Assembly (NCBI RefSeq): GCF_014205115.1
Contig: NZ_JACHMW010000001.1
Coordinates: forward strand, 1,178,001 to 1,242,000
Length of the DNA: 64,000 nt
Origin: Micrococcus endophyticus
GTDB taxonomy: Bacteria > Actinomycetota > Actinomycetes > Actinomycetales > Micrococcaceae
Reading direction: 5' to 3'
The translations under genes and the position numbers were made by a program. Below, piece by piece: positions 1 through 10,666 of this stretch (the first letter of the stretch is position 1; every line of letters begins with the position of its first letter). The notes beneath the pieces were generated by a model. That model ran no database searches. It saw nothing but the letters and a program-made list of their open reading frames with translations, and was not told the origin of the DNA.

Positions 1-421
1 CCTCGAGGCAGTCGTCGAAGTTGCCCTGGACCTGCAGGATCTCGGCGCCGTGGGCCACGGCCTGGGACATCTTGCCCATCGAGATCTTGCCCTCGGGCAC
101 GAGCACGGCGCACGTGAGGCCGGCCTGCGCGGCGTAGGCCGCCGCGGAGGCCGAGGTGTTGCCGGTGGAGGCGCACACCACGGCCTTCGCGCCCTGGTCC
201 ACGGCGGCGGTGATGGCCATGGTCATGCCGCGGTCCTTGAAGGAGCCGGTCGGGTTCATGCCTTCGAACTTCACGTGCACGGTGCCCTGGACCAGCTTCG
301 AGAGGTGTGGGGCGTGGATGAGCGGGGTGCCGCCCTCGCCGAGGGTGATCACGCGCGTGTCCTCGGTGACGGGCAGGCGGTCGGCGTACTCGCGGACGAC
401 GCCGCGCCACTGGTGGGCCAT
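1..421 (-). CDS. thrC: Threonine synthase, N-terminal part (cut by window edge)
   Basis: PLP enzyme that converts O-phosphohomoserine to threonine, the last step of threonine synthesis in the cytosol. The visible 140 residues open with [20 protein letters not shown] and include the PLP-lysine motif SFKDRGM (near residue 65), preceded by GMNPTG and followed by the [16 protein letters not shown] loop. The ATG lies 3 bases after the hom stop codon, so the two are co-transcribed and probably translationally coupled. The C-terminal part of the enzyme lies beyond the left edge. Family assignment is secure from the N-terminal motifs. Confidence 0.95.
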   Translation of the reverse strand, partial: MAHQWRGVVREYADRLPVTEDTRVITLGEGGTPLIHAPHLSKLVQGTVHVKFEGMNPTGSFKDRGMTMAITAAVDQGAKAVVCASTGNTSASAAAYAAQAGLTCAVLVPEGKISMGKMSQAVAHGAEILQVQGNFDDCLE

Positions 422-424
422 GGG

Positions 425-1747
425 TCAGTTCCCTTCGACTCGGAGGACGGACGCGACCTCGTGGACGGCGTCCAGGGCGGCCAGGGCCTCGACGGTGGCG
501 TCGAGGTCCCGCTGGCGGGCCCGGTGGGTGATCAGGCGCAGGGAGGCCCCGGGGGCGTCGTCGCGCTCCGACTGGACCTGGCGCAGCGTCTCGATGGACA
601 CGCCCTGCTCCTCGAAGACGCCGGCCACGCGCCGCAGCACGCCGGGCTCGTCCGCCACGCGCAGGACCACGAGGCCGGAGGTGACGGCCTCGGCCGGGTC
701 CAGCGCGGGCAGCTCGGCGACGGGCGTGCGCAGGCGGGCGGGCCCGCCGCGCACGATGCGCTGGGCGATGGAGACGACGTCGCCCATCACGGCCGACGCC
801 GTGGGGGCGCCGCCGGCGCCGGGGCCGTAGAACATGAGCTCGCCCGCGTTCTCGGCCTCCACGAACACGGCGTTGAAGGCGCCGCGCACCGAGGCCAGCG
901 GGTGCTCCCGGGGCAGCAGGGTGGGGTGCACGCGCAGCACGGCGCCCTCGGCGCCGTCCGCGGCGCGGGCCCGTTCGGCGATGGCCAGGAGCTTGATGAC
1001 GTAGCCGGCGTCGGCGGCGGCCTCGTTGTCCTCGGCGGTGATGGCGGTGATGCCGGAGACGGCCACCTGGTCCAGGGTGTACGGCGCGCCGAACGCCAGA
1101 GTCGCCAGGATGGCGGCCTTCGCGGCGGCATCGTGGCCCTCGACGTCGGCGGTGGGGTCCGCCTCCGCGTAGCCGAGCCGCTGGGCCTCGGCGAGCGCCT
1201 CGTCGAACCCGGCGCCCTCGGAGTCCATCTTGTCCAGGATGTAGTTCGTGGTGCCGTTGGCGATGCCCATCACGCGGGTGACGCGGTCGCCGGCGAGGGA
1301 GTCGCGCAGCGGGCGCAGGATGGGGATGGCGCCGGCCACGGCGGCCTCGAAGCTCAGCTGGGCGCCGGTGGCGGCGGCCGCGGCGTACAGTTCCTCGCCG
1401 TGCTGGGCCAGCAGCGCCTTGTTGCCGGTCACCACGGACGTGCCGGCGGCGAGGGCGCGCAGGATCAGGGTGCGGGCCGGCTCGATGCCGCCCATCAGCT
1501 CGATGACGACGTCCGCGCCGTCCACGAGCGCCTCAGCGTCGGTGGTGTAGAGCGCCGGGTCCGCCTGCCAGTCGCGCGTCGCGCCCGTGTCCCGCACCGC
1601 GATGCCCGTGAGCTCGAGGTCGGCGCCCACGCGGTCCCGCAGGATGTCGGCGTCCTCGGTGAGGATCCGGGCGGTCTGGGACCCCACGGTCCCGCCGCCC
1701 AGCAGGGCGACCTTGAGGGCGGTGGGGGCGTCGGTGTGCTGGGGCAT
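425..1747 (-). CDS. hom: Homoserine dehydrogenase
   Basis: NAD(P)-dependent reduction of aspartate semialdehyde to homoserine, the branch point to threonine and methionine. The 440-residue protein has an N-terminal Rossmann fold (ALLGGGTVGSQTARIL near residue 14), the catalytic domain (GIANGTTNYILDKM, the Asp/Lys region, EADPTADVEGHDAAAKAAILA) and a C-terminal ACT domain (ADEPGVLRRVAGVFEEQGVS, about residue 365 on) that normally senses threonine. Length matches the long, ACT-containing actinobacterial form. It is followed by thrC after 3 bases. A 171-base gap with a hairpin separates it from lysA upstream, so it may have its own promoter. Confidence 0.97.
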   Translation of the reverse strand: MPQHTDAPTALKVALLGGGTVGSQTARILTEDADILRDRVGADLELTGIAVRDTGATRDWQADPALYTTDAEALVDGADVVIELMGGIEPARTLILRALAAGTSVVTGNKALLAQHGEELYAAAAATGAQLSFEAAVAGAIPILRPLRDSLAGDRVTRVMGIANGTTNYILDKMDSEGAGFDEALAEAQRLGYAEADPTADVEGHDAAAKAAILATLAFGAPYTLDQVAVSGITAITAEDNEAAADAGYVIKLLAIAERARAADGAEGAVLRVHPTLLPREHPLASVRGAFNAVFVEAENAGELMFYGPGAGGAPTASAVMGDVVSIAQRIVRGGPARLRTPVAELPALDPAEAVTSGLVVLRVADEPGVLRRVAGVFEEQGVSIETLRQVQSERDDAPGASLRLITHRARQRDLDATVEALAALDAVHEVASVLRVEGN

Positions 1748-1868
1748 GGTCCTCCGGGGTCAAGGATCGGGGTCGGTGCCGCGCGATCGCGCGGTTCGGC
1801 TGACCTCGAATCTAGCGCGGCGCCCCGGCTCGTCCCGCCGCGCGACACTCGGTGTCCGCAGAGCGGGA

Positions 1869-1909
1869 CGCCCGCACCCGACCCCGAGGCCGACGGGCGG
1901 GTGCGGGCG
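1869..1909 (-). terminator. Hairpin after lysA
   Basis: A perfect 12-bp inverted repeat (CGCCCGCACCCG at 1869-1880, CGGGTGCGGGCG at 1898-1909) with a 17-base loop lies 10 bases past the lysA stop. There is no clear U-tract, as is usual in G+C-rich actinobacteria. It probably ends or attenuates the argS-lysA transcript before hom. Reading it as a terminator is inference. Confidence 0.5.
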
Positions 1910-1918
1910 CCCGCTGCC

Positions 1919-3403
1919 TCAGCGGCCGAGGCGCGGATCGGCCTCGCGGGCGAACAGGTCCTCCTGCGTCTCCCGGCGGATGATCACGCGCGCCCGCCCG
2001 CCGGCGACGGCGACGACGGCCGGGCGGGTCAGCGCGTTGTAGTTCGACGCCATCACGTGCGTGTAGGCGCCCGTGGCGGGCACGGCCAGCAGGTCGCCGC
2101 GGCCGAGGTCCTCGGGCAGGTAGACGTCCCGGACGAGCACGTCGCCGGACTCGCAGTGCTTGCCCACCACGCGGGTGAGCACGGCCTGCGCGTCCGAGGT
2201 GCGGGCGGCCGAGACGGCCGTGTAGTCCGCGTCGTAGAGCACGGGGCGCGGGTTGTCCGACATGCCGCCGTCCACGGCCACGTACCGGCGGGCGGCCGTG
2301 CCGCCGTCCGGGGTGTCCGCGTCCACGGTCTTGGTGACGCCCACGGTGTAGAGGGTGAGCCCGGCCGGGCCCGAGATCGCCCGGCCCGGCTCGATCGAGA
2401 TGCGCGGGCACGCCAGCTGCAAGCGCTCGAGGGCCTTCTGCACGTCGTCCGCGAGCGCGGCCGCGATCTCGGCCGGCGGGCGAGGGGCGTCCACCGCGGT
2501 GTAGGCGATGCCGTGGCCGCCGCCGAGGTCCAGCTCGGCCAGCTCCACGCCGTGCTCGGCCTTCACCTGCGCCAGGAACTCGAGCACGCGCTCGGCGGCG
2601 AGCCCGAAGCCGTCCGCCTCAAAGATCTGCGAGCCGATGTGGCAGTGCACGCCCAGCAGGTCCACGGACTCGGCGGCGAGCGCCGCGGCCACGGCGACGG
2701 AGGCCGGCGAGCGGCCCGCCACGTTGCCGTCCCGGTCCGTGGTGGCCGGGGCCAGCGAGAGGCCGAACTTCTGGTCCTCGTGGGCGGTGGCGATGAAGTC
2801 GTGGGTGTGCGCGTGCACGCCCGGGGTCAGGCGCAGCATCACGGGGGCGCGACGGCCCTGCTCCGCGGCGAGCGCGGCGAGGTGCTCGAGCTCGTCGATC
2901 GAGTCCACGATGATCCGGCCGACGCCGGCCTCGAGGGCGGCGGTGAGCTCGGCGTCGGACTTGTTGTTGCCGTGCAGGCCGATGTGCGCGGGATCCACGC
3001 CGGCGCGCAGCGCGACCGCGAGCTCACCGCCCGAGGCGGTGTCCACGCGCAGGCCCTCCTCGGCCGCCCAGCGGGCGGTGGAGAGGGTGAGCAGGGACTT
3101 GCCGGCGTAGTAGACGTCCGCTCCCCCGCACAGGTCGGCGAACGCGGCGTCGAAGCCGGAACGGAAGGCGCGGGCGCGGGCCCGGAAGTCGTCCTCGTCC
3201 AGCACGAGCAGCGGGGTGCCGAACTCGGCGGCGAGGTCCGGGGCGCCCAGGCCCTGGACGGTGAGCCGGCCGGCGTCGTCGCGGTCCACGCCCGCGGCCC
3301 ACAGGCCGGGGACGAGCGCGTCGGCGTCGCCGGGGGCCGGGAGCCAGGCGGGGGCGAGCGGGGAGGCGGGGGCGGGCTGCGGCGTCGTCATGGGCGCGCT
3401 CAC
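1919..3403 (-). CDS. lysA: Diaminopimelate decarboxylase
   Basis: PLP enzyme that decarboxylates meso-diaminopimelate to lysine. The alanine-racemase-type barrel carries the PLP lysine in VYYAGKSLLTL (near residue 100), the phosphate-binding LDLGGGHG and the active-site HCESGD. C-terminal motifs include YVAVDGGMSDNPRP and VPATGAYTHVMASNYN. Two starts compete: the ATG at 3391 (MTTPQPAP) has no Shine-Dalgarno sequence in range, while the GTG at 3403 has GGAG five bases upstream and overlaps the argS stop as GTGA. I chose GTG (494 residues). The conserved actinobacterial order argS-lysA-hom-thrC supports the call. Confidence 0.96.
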   Translation of the reverse strand: MSAPMTTPQPAPASPLAPAWLPAPGDADALVPGLWAAGVDRDDAGRLTVQGLGAPDLAAEFGTPLLVLDEDDFRARARAFRSGFDAAFADLCGGADVYYAGKSLLTLSTARWAAEEGLRVDTASGGELAVALRAGVDPAHIGLHGNNKSDAELTAALEAGVGRIIVDSIDELEHLAALAAEQGRRAPVMLRLTPGVHAHTHDFIATAHEDQKFGLSLAPATTDRDGNVAGRSPASVAVAAALAAESVDLLGVHCHIGSQIFEADGFGLAAERVLEFLAQVKAEHGVELAELDLGGGHGIAYTAVDAPRPPAEIAAALADDVQKALERLQLACPRISIEPGRAISGPAGLTLYTVGVTKTVDADTPDGGTAARRYVAVDGGMSDNPRPVLYDADYTAVSAARTSDAQAVLTRVVGKHCESGDVLVRDVYLPEDLGRGDLLAVPATGAYTHVMASNYNALTRPAVVAVAGGRARVIIRRETQEDLFAREADPRLGR

Positions 3404-5070
3404 ATCTTCTCCGGGGCGGACACGCCGAGCAGGCCCAGGCCGTTGGCCAGGACCTGGGCGGTGGCGTCGTTGAGCCACAGGCGGGTGCGGTTGAGGGTCT
3501 CCACGGGACGCGGCGTGCCGTCGTCCGTGGGCATGGGGACGATGCGGCAGGCGGCGTACCAGGAGTGGTAGGCGCCGGCCACGACCTCCAGGTGGCGGGC
3601 CACGCGGTGCGGCTCGCGCAGGCGGGCGGCCGAGGCCACCACCGTGGGGAACTCGGCGAGCTGGGCGAGCAGCTCGGACTCGGTCTCGTGGGTGAGCAGC
3701 GCGGCGTCGAACTCGGAGCGGTCCACGCCGTGGGCCTGCGCCGTGCGGGCCGCGCCGCACGCCCGGGCGTGGGCGTACTGCACGTAGTAGACCGGGTTGT
3801 CGTTGGTGTTCGAGCGCAGCAGCTCCGGGTCGATGGTGATCGGCGAGTCCGCGGGGTAGCGGGCCAGGTCGTAGCGCAGGGCGTCGCGGCCGAGCCACTC
3901 CACGAGGTCCTTGAGCTCGATGATGTTGCCGGCGCGCTTGGAGAGCTTCGCGCCGTTGACCGAGATGAGCTGGCCGATGAGGATCTCGATGTTCGTCGCC
4001 GGGTCGTCGCCGGCGGCGGCGGCGATCGCCTTGAGGCGGTTCACGTAGCCGTGGTGGTCGGCGCCGAGCAGGTACACCTTCTCCTCGAAGCCGCGGTCGC
4101 GCTTGTCGAGGTAGTAGGCGGCGTCCGCGGCGAAGTAGGTGGGCTCGCCGTTGGCGCGGATCAGCACGCGGTCCTTGTCGTCCCCGAAGTCGGTGGTCTT
4201 GAGCCACACGGCGCCCTCGCGGTCCTCGACGTGGCCCTGCTCGCGCAGGCGCTCGACGGCCTGCTCGATGGCCCCGGACTCGTGGAGCGTCTTCTCGGAG
4301 GTGAACACGTCGAAGTGCACGCCGAACGCGGTCAGCGTGTCCTTGATGTCCTGCATCTGCAGCCGGTACGCGGCCTCGCGGACCACGGGGCGGGCGGCGG
4401 CGTCGGTGAGCTCGCGGACGTCCGGGTGCTCGAGTGCGACGGCGTCGGCCAGCTCCTGCACGTACGCGCCGGGGTAGCCGCCCTCGGGGACGTCGCGGCC
4501 GTGGAGGCGGGCCAGGACCGAGTCGGCGAACACGTTCATCTGGTTGCCGGCGTCGTTGACGTAGTACTCCGCCGTGACGTCCGCGCCCGAGGCCCGCAGC
4601 AGGCGGGCGATCGCGTCGCCGAGGGCCGCCCAGCGGGTGTGGCCGATGTGCAGGGGGCCCGTGGGGTTGGCGGAGACGAACTCCATGTTCACGGTGCGCC
4701 CGGCCAGGGCGTCGTTGCGGCCGTAGGCCTCGCCGGCCTCCACGATCTCGCGGGCCAGGGCGCCGGCCGAGGCGGCGTCGAGGGTGATGTTGAGGAAACC
4801 GGGGCCGGCCACGTCCACGGCGGCGATGCCGTCCCGGCCGGACAGGCGGTCGGCAAGCAGCGCGGCGAGGTCCCGGGGGGCCTTGCCGGCCTTCTTGCCC
4901 AGCTGGAGGGCGACGTTGGTGGCCCAGTCGCCGTGCTCGCGGCTGCGGGGTCGCTCCACCTTCACGCGCGCGGGGGTGATCTCCTCCCGCAGTTCGGCGG
5001 GGAGGTCACCGGCATCGACGGCGTCGGTGAGGACAGCGGACAGCAGGGCGGAGAGGTCTTCGGGCTTCAC
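3400..5070 (-). CDS. argS: Arginyl-tRNA synthetase
   Basis: Class I aminoacyl-tRNA synthetase that charges tRNA-Arg; 556 residues, the usual length. The N-terminal Add1 domain (residues 1-110) is followed by the signature HIGH in NPTGPLHIGHTRWAALG (about residue 140) and by AKLSKRAGNIIELKDL (about residue 375), the KMSKS-equivalent loop. The C-terminal anticodon-binding domain ends NGLGLLGVSAPEKM. The stop overlaps the lysA start by four bases, so lysine synthesis is tied to this tRNA synthetase, a common actinobacterial arrangement. Confidence 0.98.
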   Translation of the reverse strand: MKPEDLSALLSAVLTDAVDAGDLPAELREEITPARVKVERPRSREHGDWATNVALQLGKKAGKAPRDLAALLADRLSGRDGIAAVDVAGPGFLNITLDAASAGALAREIVEAGEAYGRNDALAGRTVNMEFVSANPTGPLHIGHTRWAALGDAIARLLRASGADVTAEYYVNDAGNQMNVFADSVLARLHGRDVPEGGYPGAYVQELADAVALEHPDVRELTDAAARPVVREAAYRLQMQDIKDTLTAFGVHFDVFTSEKTLHESGAIEQAVERLREQGHVEDREGAVWLKTTDFGDDKDRVLIRANGEPTYFAADAAYYLDKRDRGFEEKVYLLGADHHGYVNRLKAIAAAAGDDPATNIEILIGQLISVNGAKLSKRAGNIIELKDLVEWLGRDALRYDLARYPADSPITIDPELLRSNTNDNPVYYVQYAHARACGAARTAQAHGVDRSEFDAALLTHETESELLAQLAEFPTVVASAARLREPHRVARHLEVVAGAYHSWYAACRIVPMPTDDGTPRPVETLNRTRLWLNDATAQVLANGLGLLGVSAPEKM

Positions 5071-5114
5071 CCGCGCAAGTCTACGGAAGGGCCGCCGCGC
5101 CCGTGCGCGTGCGA

Positions 5115-5173
5115 ACGAACCCTGCGAGATGGCCCCCTCCTGCCCGCGGTGAGGGCCCTTTCGCAGGGTTCGT
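5115..5173 (-). terminator. Hairpin at the end of the thiO-S-G-F operon
   Basis: Outer arms ACGAACCCTGCGA (5115-5127) and TCGCAGGGTTCGT (5161-5173) are a perfect 13-bp inverted repeat. An inner GGCCCCCTC/GAGGGCCC stem extends it. It begins 11 bases after the thiF stop and ends 45 bases before the argS start, so it fits a terminator insulating the two minus-strand operons. Function is inferred from position. Confidence 0.6.
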
Positions 5174-5184
5174 CGGGGTGGGGG

Positions 5185-7199
<2,015 letters not shown>

Positions 7200-7442
7200 T
7201 CAGCCCCCCTGCACCGCGGTGACGACGTCGACCTCGTCCCCGGCGGCCAGCGCCCGGGTGGCCCAGGCCGACCGGGGCACGACCTCGCCGCCGACCGCCA
7301 CGGCCACGCCGAGCCGCCGCCCGTCCGCGGCGGCGCCGTCGCTGCCGATCGCACGCCCGGTGACGTGCGCGACGACGTCGCGGACGGTGGCCACGGCCAG
7401 CTCGGCGGGCTCTCCGTTGAGGGTCAGGGTGAGGGTGCTCAT
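7200..7442 (-). CDS. thiS: Sulfur carrier protein ThiS
   Basis: Ubiquitin-like carrier whose C-terminal glycine becomes the thiocarboxylate sulfur donor for thiazole synthesis. It is 80 residues with the essential terminal Gly-Gly (DVVTAVQGG) and N-terminal TLTLNGEPAELA. An insertion of roughly ten residues (AIGSDGAAADGRR) makes it slightly longer than the typical 65-70. The ATG overlaps the thiO stop (ATGA), and thiG starts 3 bases after its stop. The neighbours make the identity secure despite the short length. Confidence 0.95.
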   Translation of the reverse strand: MSTLTLTLNGEPAELAVATVRDVVAHVTGRAIGSDGAAADGRRLGVAVAVGGEVVPRSAWATRALAAGDEVDVVTAVQGG

Positions 7443-8608
7443 GCGATCTCCTTCAGGCGGGCGTGCAGCAGCTCGAGGATCCGCCCGGCCGACCAGGGGG
7501 CGAGCAGGACGCCATGACGGTGGAAGCCGGTGGCGACGACGGCGCCCGGGGCCTCGGGCACGGCGAGCACGCGCGGGGCGTCGTCGGGGGTGCCGGGGCG
7601 GGCGGCGGTGGTGATCTCGACGAGCTCGCACTCGCGGACGGCGGGCAGGATCGCGGCGGCGTCGGCGAGCAGGTCCAGCACGGCCCCGGCGCAGGTGCCG
7701 GCCAGGCCGTCCTCGCGGGCCGAGGCGCCGACCACGAGGGTGCCGTCCGCGCGGGGCACGAGGTAGACCTGGCGCCCGTGGACGAGGCCGCGGACGGTCC
7801 GGGTGACCAGGTGCGACTCCCCCGGCAGCAGCTGCTCGGGGCGCACCCGCAGGCGCAGCACGTCGCCGTGGACGGGGCGCAGCGGGACCTCGACGGCGGT
7901 GACCGCGCCGCCGATCCCGCGGTGGCCCAGGCCCGCGGCGAGGACCGCGCCGTCGGCGGTGAGGGCGTCCCCGTCGGCCAGCGTGAGGCGCACTCCCTCG
8001 CCCTCCGGGTCGGCGGCGGTGACGCGTCCGGCCACGAACCGGGCGGCGGGTCCGGCACCGGCCGGGAGCGGGCCGCCGTCGGGTCCGGTCTCGGCGCGCA
8101 GGGCGGCGACGCAGGCGGCGGCGAGCCGTCGCGGGTCCACCTGATGGTCGTCCGGGGCGTCGAAGGCGGCGGCCAGGCCCGGGGCCAGGGCGGGCTCGGC
8201 GCGGCGCAGCGCGCGGACGGAGACGGGCTCGACCCGGCGGCCGAGGATCGAGGCGTGCTCGAGCACGTGGTCCCACGCGCGGGCATCGGAGGGGTCCGCG
8301 GCCACGATCCAGGCGCCCTGTGCGAGGAAGCCCGTCTCGACGTCGGTGAAGGCGGCGAGCAGGCCCACGAGCGCCGGGTAGGCCTCCCAGCCGGCCTGCA
8401 GCAGCGGGGCGAGGTCGTCCTGGCTGAACTGGGTCTCGGCGAGCGGCGCGAGCATCCCCGCCGCGGCGTGGGTGGCCCCGGCCACGGCGTGTGGGCGCCC
8501 GGCGGCGTCCAGCTCGGGGGCGATCAGGGTGACGGCGTGGCCTGCGGCGCGCAGACGCACAGCGGCGGTGAGGCCGATGATCCCGGCCCCGACGACGGCC
8601 ACATGCAC
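7439..8608 (-). CDS. thiO: Glycine oxidase ThiO
   Basis: FAD enzyme that oxidises glycine to dehydroglycine for thiazole synthesis. The 389-residue DAO-type protein starts with the dinucleotide motif VHVAVVGAGIIGLTAAVRL; AGATHAAAGMLAP, RPVHGDVLRLR and ATGFHRHGVLLAPWSAG are DAO/ThiO family motifs. The GTG at 8608 was chosen because GAGGAGG ends 8 bases upstream and the FAD motif begins at residue 3. It is the first gene of the operon and is preceded directly by a TPP riboswitch whose 3' end contains that ribosome-binding site. Confidence 0.95.
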   Translation of the reverse strand: MHVAVVGAGIIGLTAAVRLRAAGHAVTLIAPELDAAGRPHAVAGATHAAAGMLAPLAETQFSQDDLAPLLQAGWEAYPALVGLLAAFTDVETGFLAQGAWIVAADPSDARAWDHVLEHASILGRRVEPVSVRALRRAEPALAPGLAAAFDAPDDHQVDPRRLAAACVAALRAETGPDGGPLPAGAGPAARFVAGRVTAADPEGEGVRLTLADGDALTADGAVLAAGLGHRGIGGAVTAVEVPLRPVHGDVLRLRVRPEQLLPGESHLVTRTVRGLVHGRQVYLVPRADGTLVVGASAREDGLAGTCAGAVLDLLADAAAILPAVRECELVEITTAARPGTPDDAPRVLAVPEAPGAVVATGFHRHGVLLAPWSAGRILELLHARLKEIA

Positions 8609-8616
8609 GGACCGGT

Positions 8617-8722
8617 CCTCCTCACGGCGGCATGACCCGCATCGAGTGGTGATGGTCGGCCGCGCCGGCGCGGTGCGCCCCTGCGGCCCTCTCAGCCCGG
8701 CGTGTGCGGCCCGGGCTCCCAT
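8617..8722 (-). promoter_or_regulatory. TPP riboswitch (THI element) before thiO
   Basis: On the minus strand the leader contains GGGAGCCC...CCGGGCTGAGAGGGC (the CUGAGA core complements 8690-8695) and ends GATGCGGGTCATGCCGCCG followed by GAGGAGG. These match the pyrimidine- and pyrophosphate-sensing helices of the TPP aptamer. The usual ACCTGAT of the second core reads ACTCGAT here, so one core segment deviates. The final conserved purine run is itself the thiO ribosome-binding site, which points to translational control by thiamine pyrophosphate. Confidence 0.82.
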
Positions 8723-8753
8723 GGAACTGCGGCCAGTCTGCCACAGTGGGCGC

Positions 8754-9497
8754 ATGCACTCCCCCGATCCGCTCCTGATGGCCGCGGCCGGCCGCGACGA
8801 CGGCGGCACCGGCCCCGGCGCGGGCCGCCGCGCCCGCCTCGCCGCGTCCCGACTGTACGTCTGCACCGACCTGCAGCGGTTCCTGCGCCCGGACGGCACG
8901 CTCGACGCGGCCGCGTTCGGGGGCTTCTGCGCGGCGGCGTTCCGCGGCGGAGTGGACCTGATCCAGGTGCGGGACAAGGCCGTGGACGTGGCGGTCGAGC
9001 TGGCCGCGTTCGCCGTGCTCGTCCCGCTGGCCCGGGAGCACGGGGCGCTCTCGGCCGCCAACGATCGCGCCGACGTCGCCGCCCTGACCGGGGTGGACGT
9101 GTTCCACACCGGCCAGACCGACCTGACCACCGCGCAGTGCCGCGCCCTGCTGGGCCCGAACGTGGTGCTCGGCCGCTCGTGCCACACCGAGGCGCAGGTG
9201 CGCGCCGCCCGCGCGGAGGACGGCCTGGACTACTTCTGCACGGGACCGGTGTGGGCGACGCCCACGAAGCCGGGCCGGGCCGCCGTCGGACTGGAGCTGC
9301 CCTCCCTCGCCGCACGCCTGGACGCGGAGGACCCGGCGGGGGCGCGGCCGTGGTTCGCCATCGGCGGCGTCCACGCAGAGCGGCTGACCGAGGTCCGCGC
9401 GGCCGGGGCGGACCGGATCGTGGTGGTCCGCGCCGTGACGCAGGCCGAGGACCCCGAGGCCGCGGCCCGGACCCTGCGCGCGGGCCTGCCCGGCTGA
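8754..9497 (+). CDS. thiE: Thiamine-phosphate synthase
   Basis: Joins HMP-pyrophosphate and thiazole phosphate into thiamine phosphate. The 247-residue TIM barrel has VDLIQVRDKAVDV, SAANDRADVAALTGVDVFHTGQTDL, GRSCHTEAQ, DYFCTGPVWATPTKPG and WFAIGGV, all ThiE signatures. The first 35 residues are a Gly/Ala-rich extension. The ATG has no Shine-Dalgarno sequence; CACAGT lies exactly six bases upstream, so the mRNA may be leaderless and would then not carry the TPP aptamer of the divergent thiO operon. Confidence 0.96.
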   Translation: MHSPDPLLMAAAGRDDGGTGPGAGRRARLAASRLYVCTDLQRFLRPDGTLDAAAFGGFCAAAFRGGVDLIQVRDKAVDVAVELAAFAVLVPLAREHGALSAANDRADVAALTGVDVFHTGQTDLTTAQCRALLGPNVVLGRSCHTEAQVRAARAEDGLDYFCTGPVWATPTKPGRAAVGLELPSLAARLDAEDPAGARPWFAIGGVHAERLTEVRAAGADRIVVVRAVTQAEDPEAAARTLRAGLPG

Positions 9498-9539
9498 CGC
9501 GCCCCGCGGGGAGGTCACAGACGGGCCGTCCTGATGGTG

Positions 9540-9545
9540 TAGAGT
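9540..9545 (+). promoter_or_regulatory. Candidate -10 element for tRNA-Arg
   Basis: TAGAGT lies 38 bases before the mature tRNA 5' end, downstream of the thiE stop. No convincing -35 hexamer is seen at standard spacing. Position is its main support. Confidence 0.35.
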
Positions 9546-9583
9546 CGACGAGTCCGCCACGCGCTCGACGCGTCGCGACCCCC

Positions 9584-9656
9584 GCCTCCGTAGCTCAGGG
9601 GATAGAGCGTCTGCCTCCGGAGCAGAAGGCCGCAGGTTCGAATCCTGCCGGGGGCA
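9584..9656 (+). tRNA. tRNA-Arg (anticodon CCG)
   Basis: A 73-base cloverleaf: acceptor GCCTCCG pairs with CGGGGGC (one G.U), the anticodon stem TCTGC/GCAGA encloses loop CTCCGGA with anticodon CCG, and the T arm is GCAGGTTCGAATCCTGC. The discriminator is A; the 3' CC that follows is genomic but CCA is not complete. It reads CGG, a frequent arginine codon in this genome. Confidence 0.97.
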
Positions 9657-9663
9657 CCCTGCT

Positions 9664-9691
9664 CGGGCGGCCACCACACGGTGGCCGCCCG
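9664..9691 (+). terminator. Terminator after tRNA-Arg
   Basis: Perfect 12-bp stem CGGGCGGCCACC / GGTGGCCGCCCG with a 4-base ACAC loop starts 8 bases after the tRNA. It is followed by TCCTCGTTCC, a weak T-containing tail. The thiD gene converges from the other side. Confidence 0.75.
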
Positions 9692-9753
9692 TCCTCGTTC
9701 CCGGGGCGTCCCGGGCCCGTTCCCCTCCCCCGCGCACCGCCCGGGCGCCGGCC

Positions 9754-10593
9754 TCAGCCGCGCCGGGCGTGACCGTGGTCCACGGGCCCGTGCCACGTCG
9801 GTCGCGAGGCGTCCCCGACCGCGAGCGCCTCCCCCGCCCGCATCGCGTCGGCCAGCCACGGCTTGGCCCGCTCGAGCGCGTCCTCCCAGCTCAGGCCCGC
9901 GCCGGCCAGCGTGGCCAGGGCCGAGGAGAGGGTGCAGCCGGTGCCGTGCGACGCGCGGGTCGCCACGCGCGGGCCGCGCACCTCGTGGACGGCTCCGGCC
10001 ACGCGCACGACGGCGTCCGGCACCTCTGCCGCTGCGGCCTCGTCCAGGTGCCCGCCCTTGAGCAGCACCGTCACGTCGTGCTCGGCGGCCAGACCCCGCG
10101 CCGCATCGAGGGCGGCCTCCCAGTCCGTCGAGTCCCGCCCGGTCAGCCGGGCCAGCTCGGGCAGGTTGGGGGTCACCAGGTGCGCCGCCCTCAGCAGCCG
10201 GGACCACGCGGCGCGCCCGTCGTCGTCGCCCACCGCGGTGAGGGCGTCCCCGCTCGAGGCCACCATGACCGGGTCCAGCACGACGACGGCGGGCCGGGTC
10301 TCCTCGAGCCAGCCGGCGACGGCCCCCATGAGCTCCGCCGTGCCGAGCATGCCGATCTTCACGGCGTCCACGGCGATGTCGGCGGCGATGGAGTCGAGCT
10401 GGGCGCGCACCACGTCCACCGGCAGCGGGTGGACGGCCTGCACGCCCTGCGTGTTCTGGGCGGTGATCGCGGTGATCGCGGTCATCCCGTAGCCGCCCCA
10501 CGCGGCGATGGTCTTCAGGTCGGCCTGGACACCGGCGCCGCCGCCGGAGTCGGAGCCGGCGATGCTGAGCACGCGGGGGACGGCGGGGGTCAT
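9754..10593 (-). CDS. thiD: Hydroxymethylpyrimidine/phosphomethylpyrimidine kinase
   Basis: Phosphorylates HMP and HMP-phosphate to HMP-PP for ThiE. The 279-residue ribokinase-fold protein shows [21 protein letters not shown], the Ala-rich [48 protein letters not shown] and the C-terminal [15 protein letters not shown] with the catalytic region. The ATG at 10593 has AAGGAG eight bases upstream, which excludes the longer upstream start. It is a single gene converging on the tRNA and divergent from the YkvI-like gene. Confidence 0.96.
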   Translation of the reverse strand: MTPAVPRVLSIAGSDSGGGAGVQADLKTIAAWGGYGMTAITAITAQNTQGVQAVHPLPVDVVRAQLDSIAADIAVDAVKIGMLGTAELMGAVAGWLEETRPAVVVLDPVMVASSGDALTAVGDDDGRAAWSRLLRAAHLVTPNLPELARLTGRDSTDWEAALDAARGLAAEHDVTVLLKGGHLDEAAAAEVPDAVVRVAGAVHEVRGPRVATRASHGTGCTLSSALATLAGAGLSWEDALERAKPWLADAMRAGEALAVGDASRPTWHGPVDHGHARRG

Positions 10594-10654
10594 GCGGGGG
10601 CTCCTTCGCGTCGGGGCGGATCGGCCGCCCGGGCCGGGCCGATCCCGCCCATGA

Positions 10655-10660
10655 GAATGT
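10655..10660 (+). promoter_or_regulatory. Candidate leaderless -10 for the YkvI-like gene
   Basis: GAATGT followed by exactly six bases and the ATG at 10667, with no Shine-Dalgarno sequence. It matches the spacing seen at several other starts in this window and predicts transcription beginning at or next to the ATG. Confidence 0.4.
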
Positions 10661-10666
10661 AGTCGC

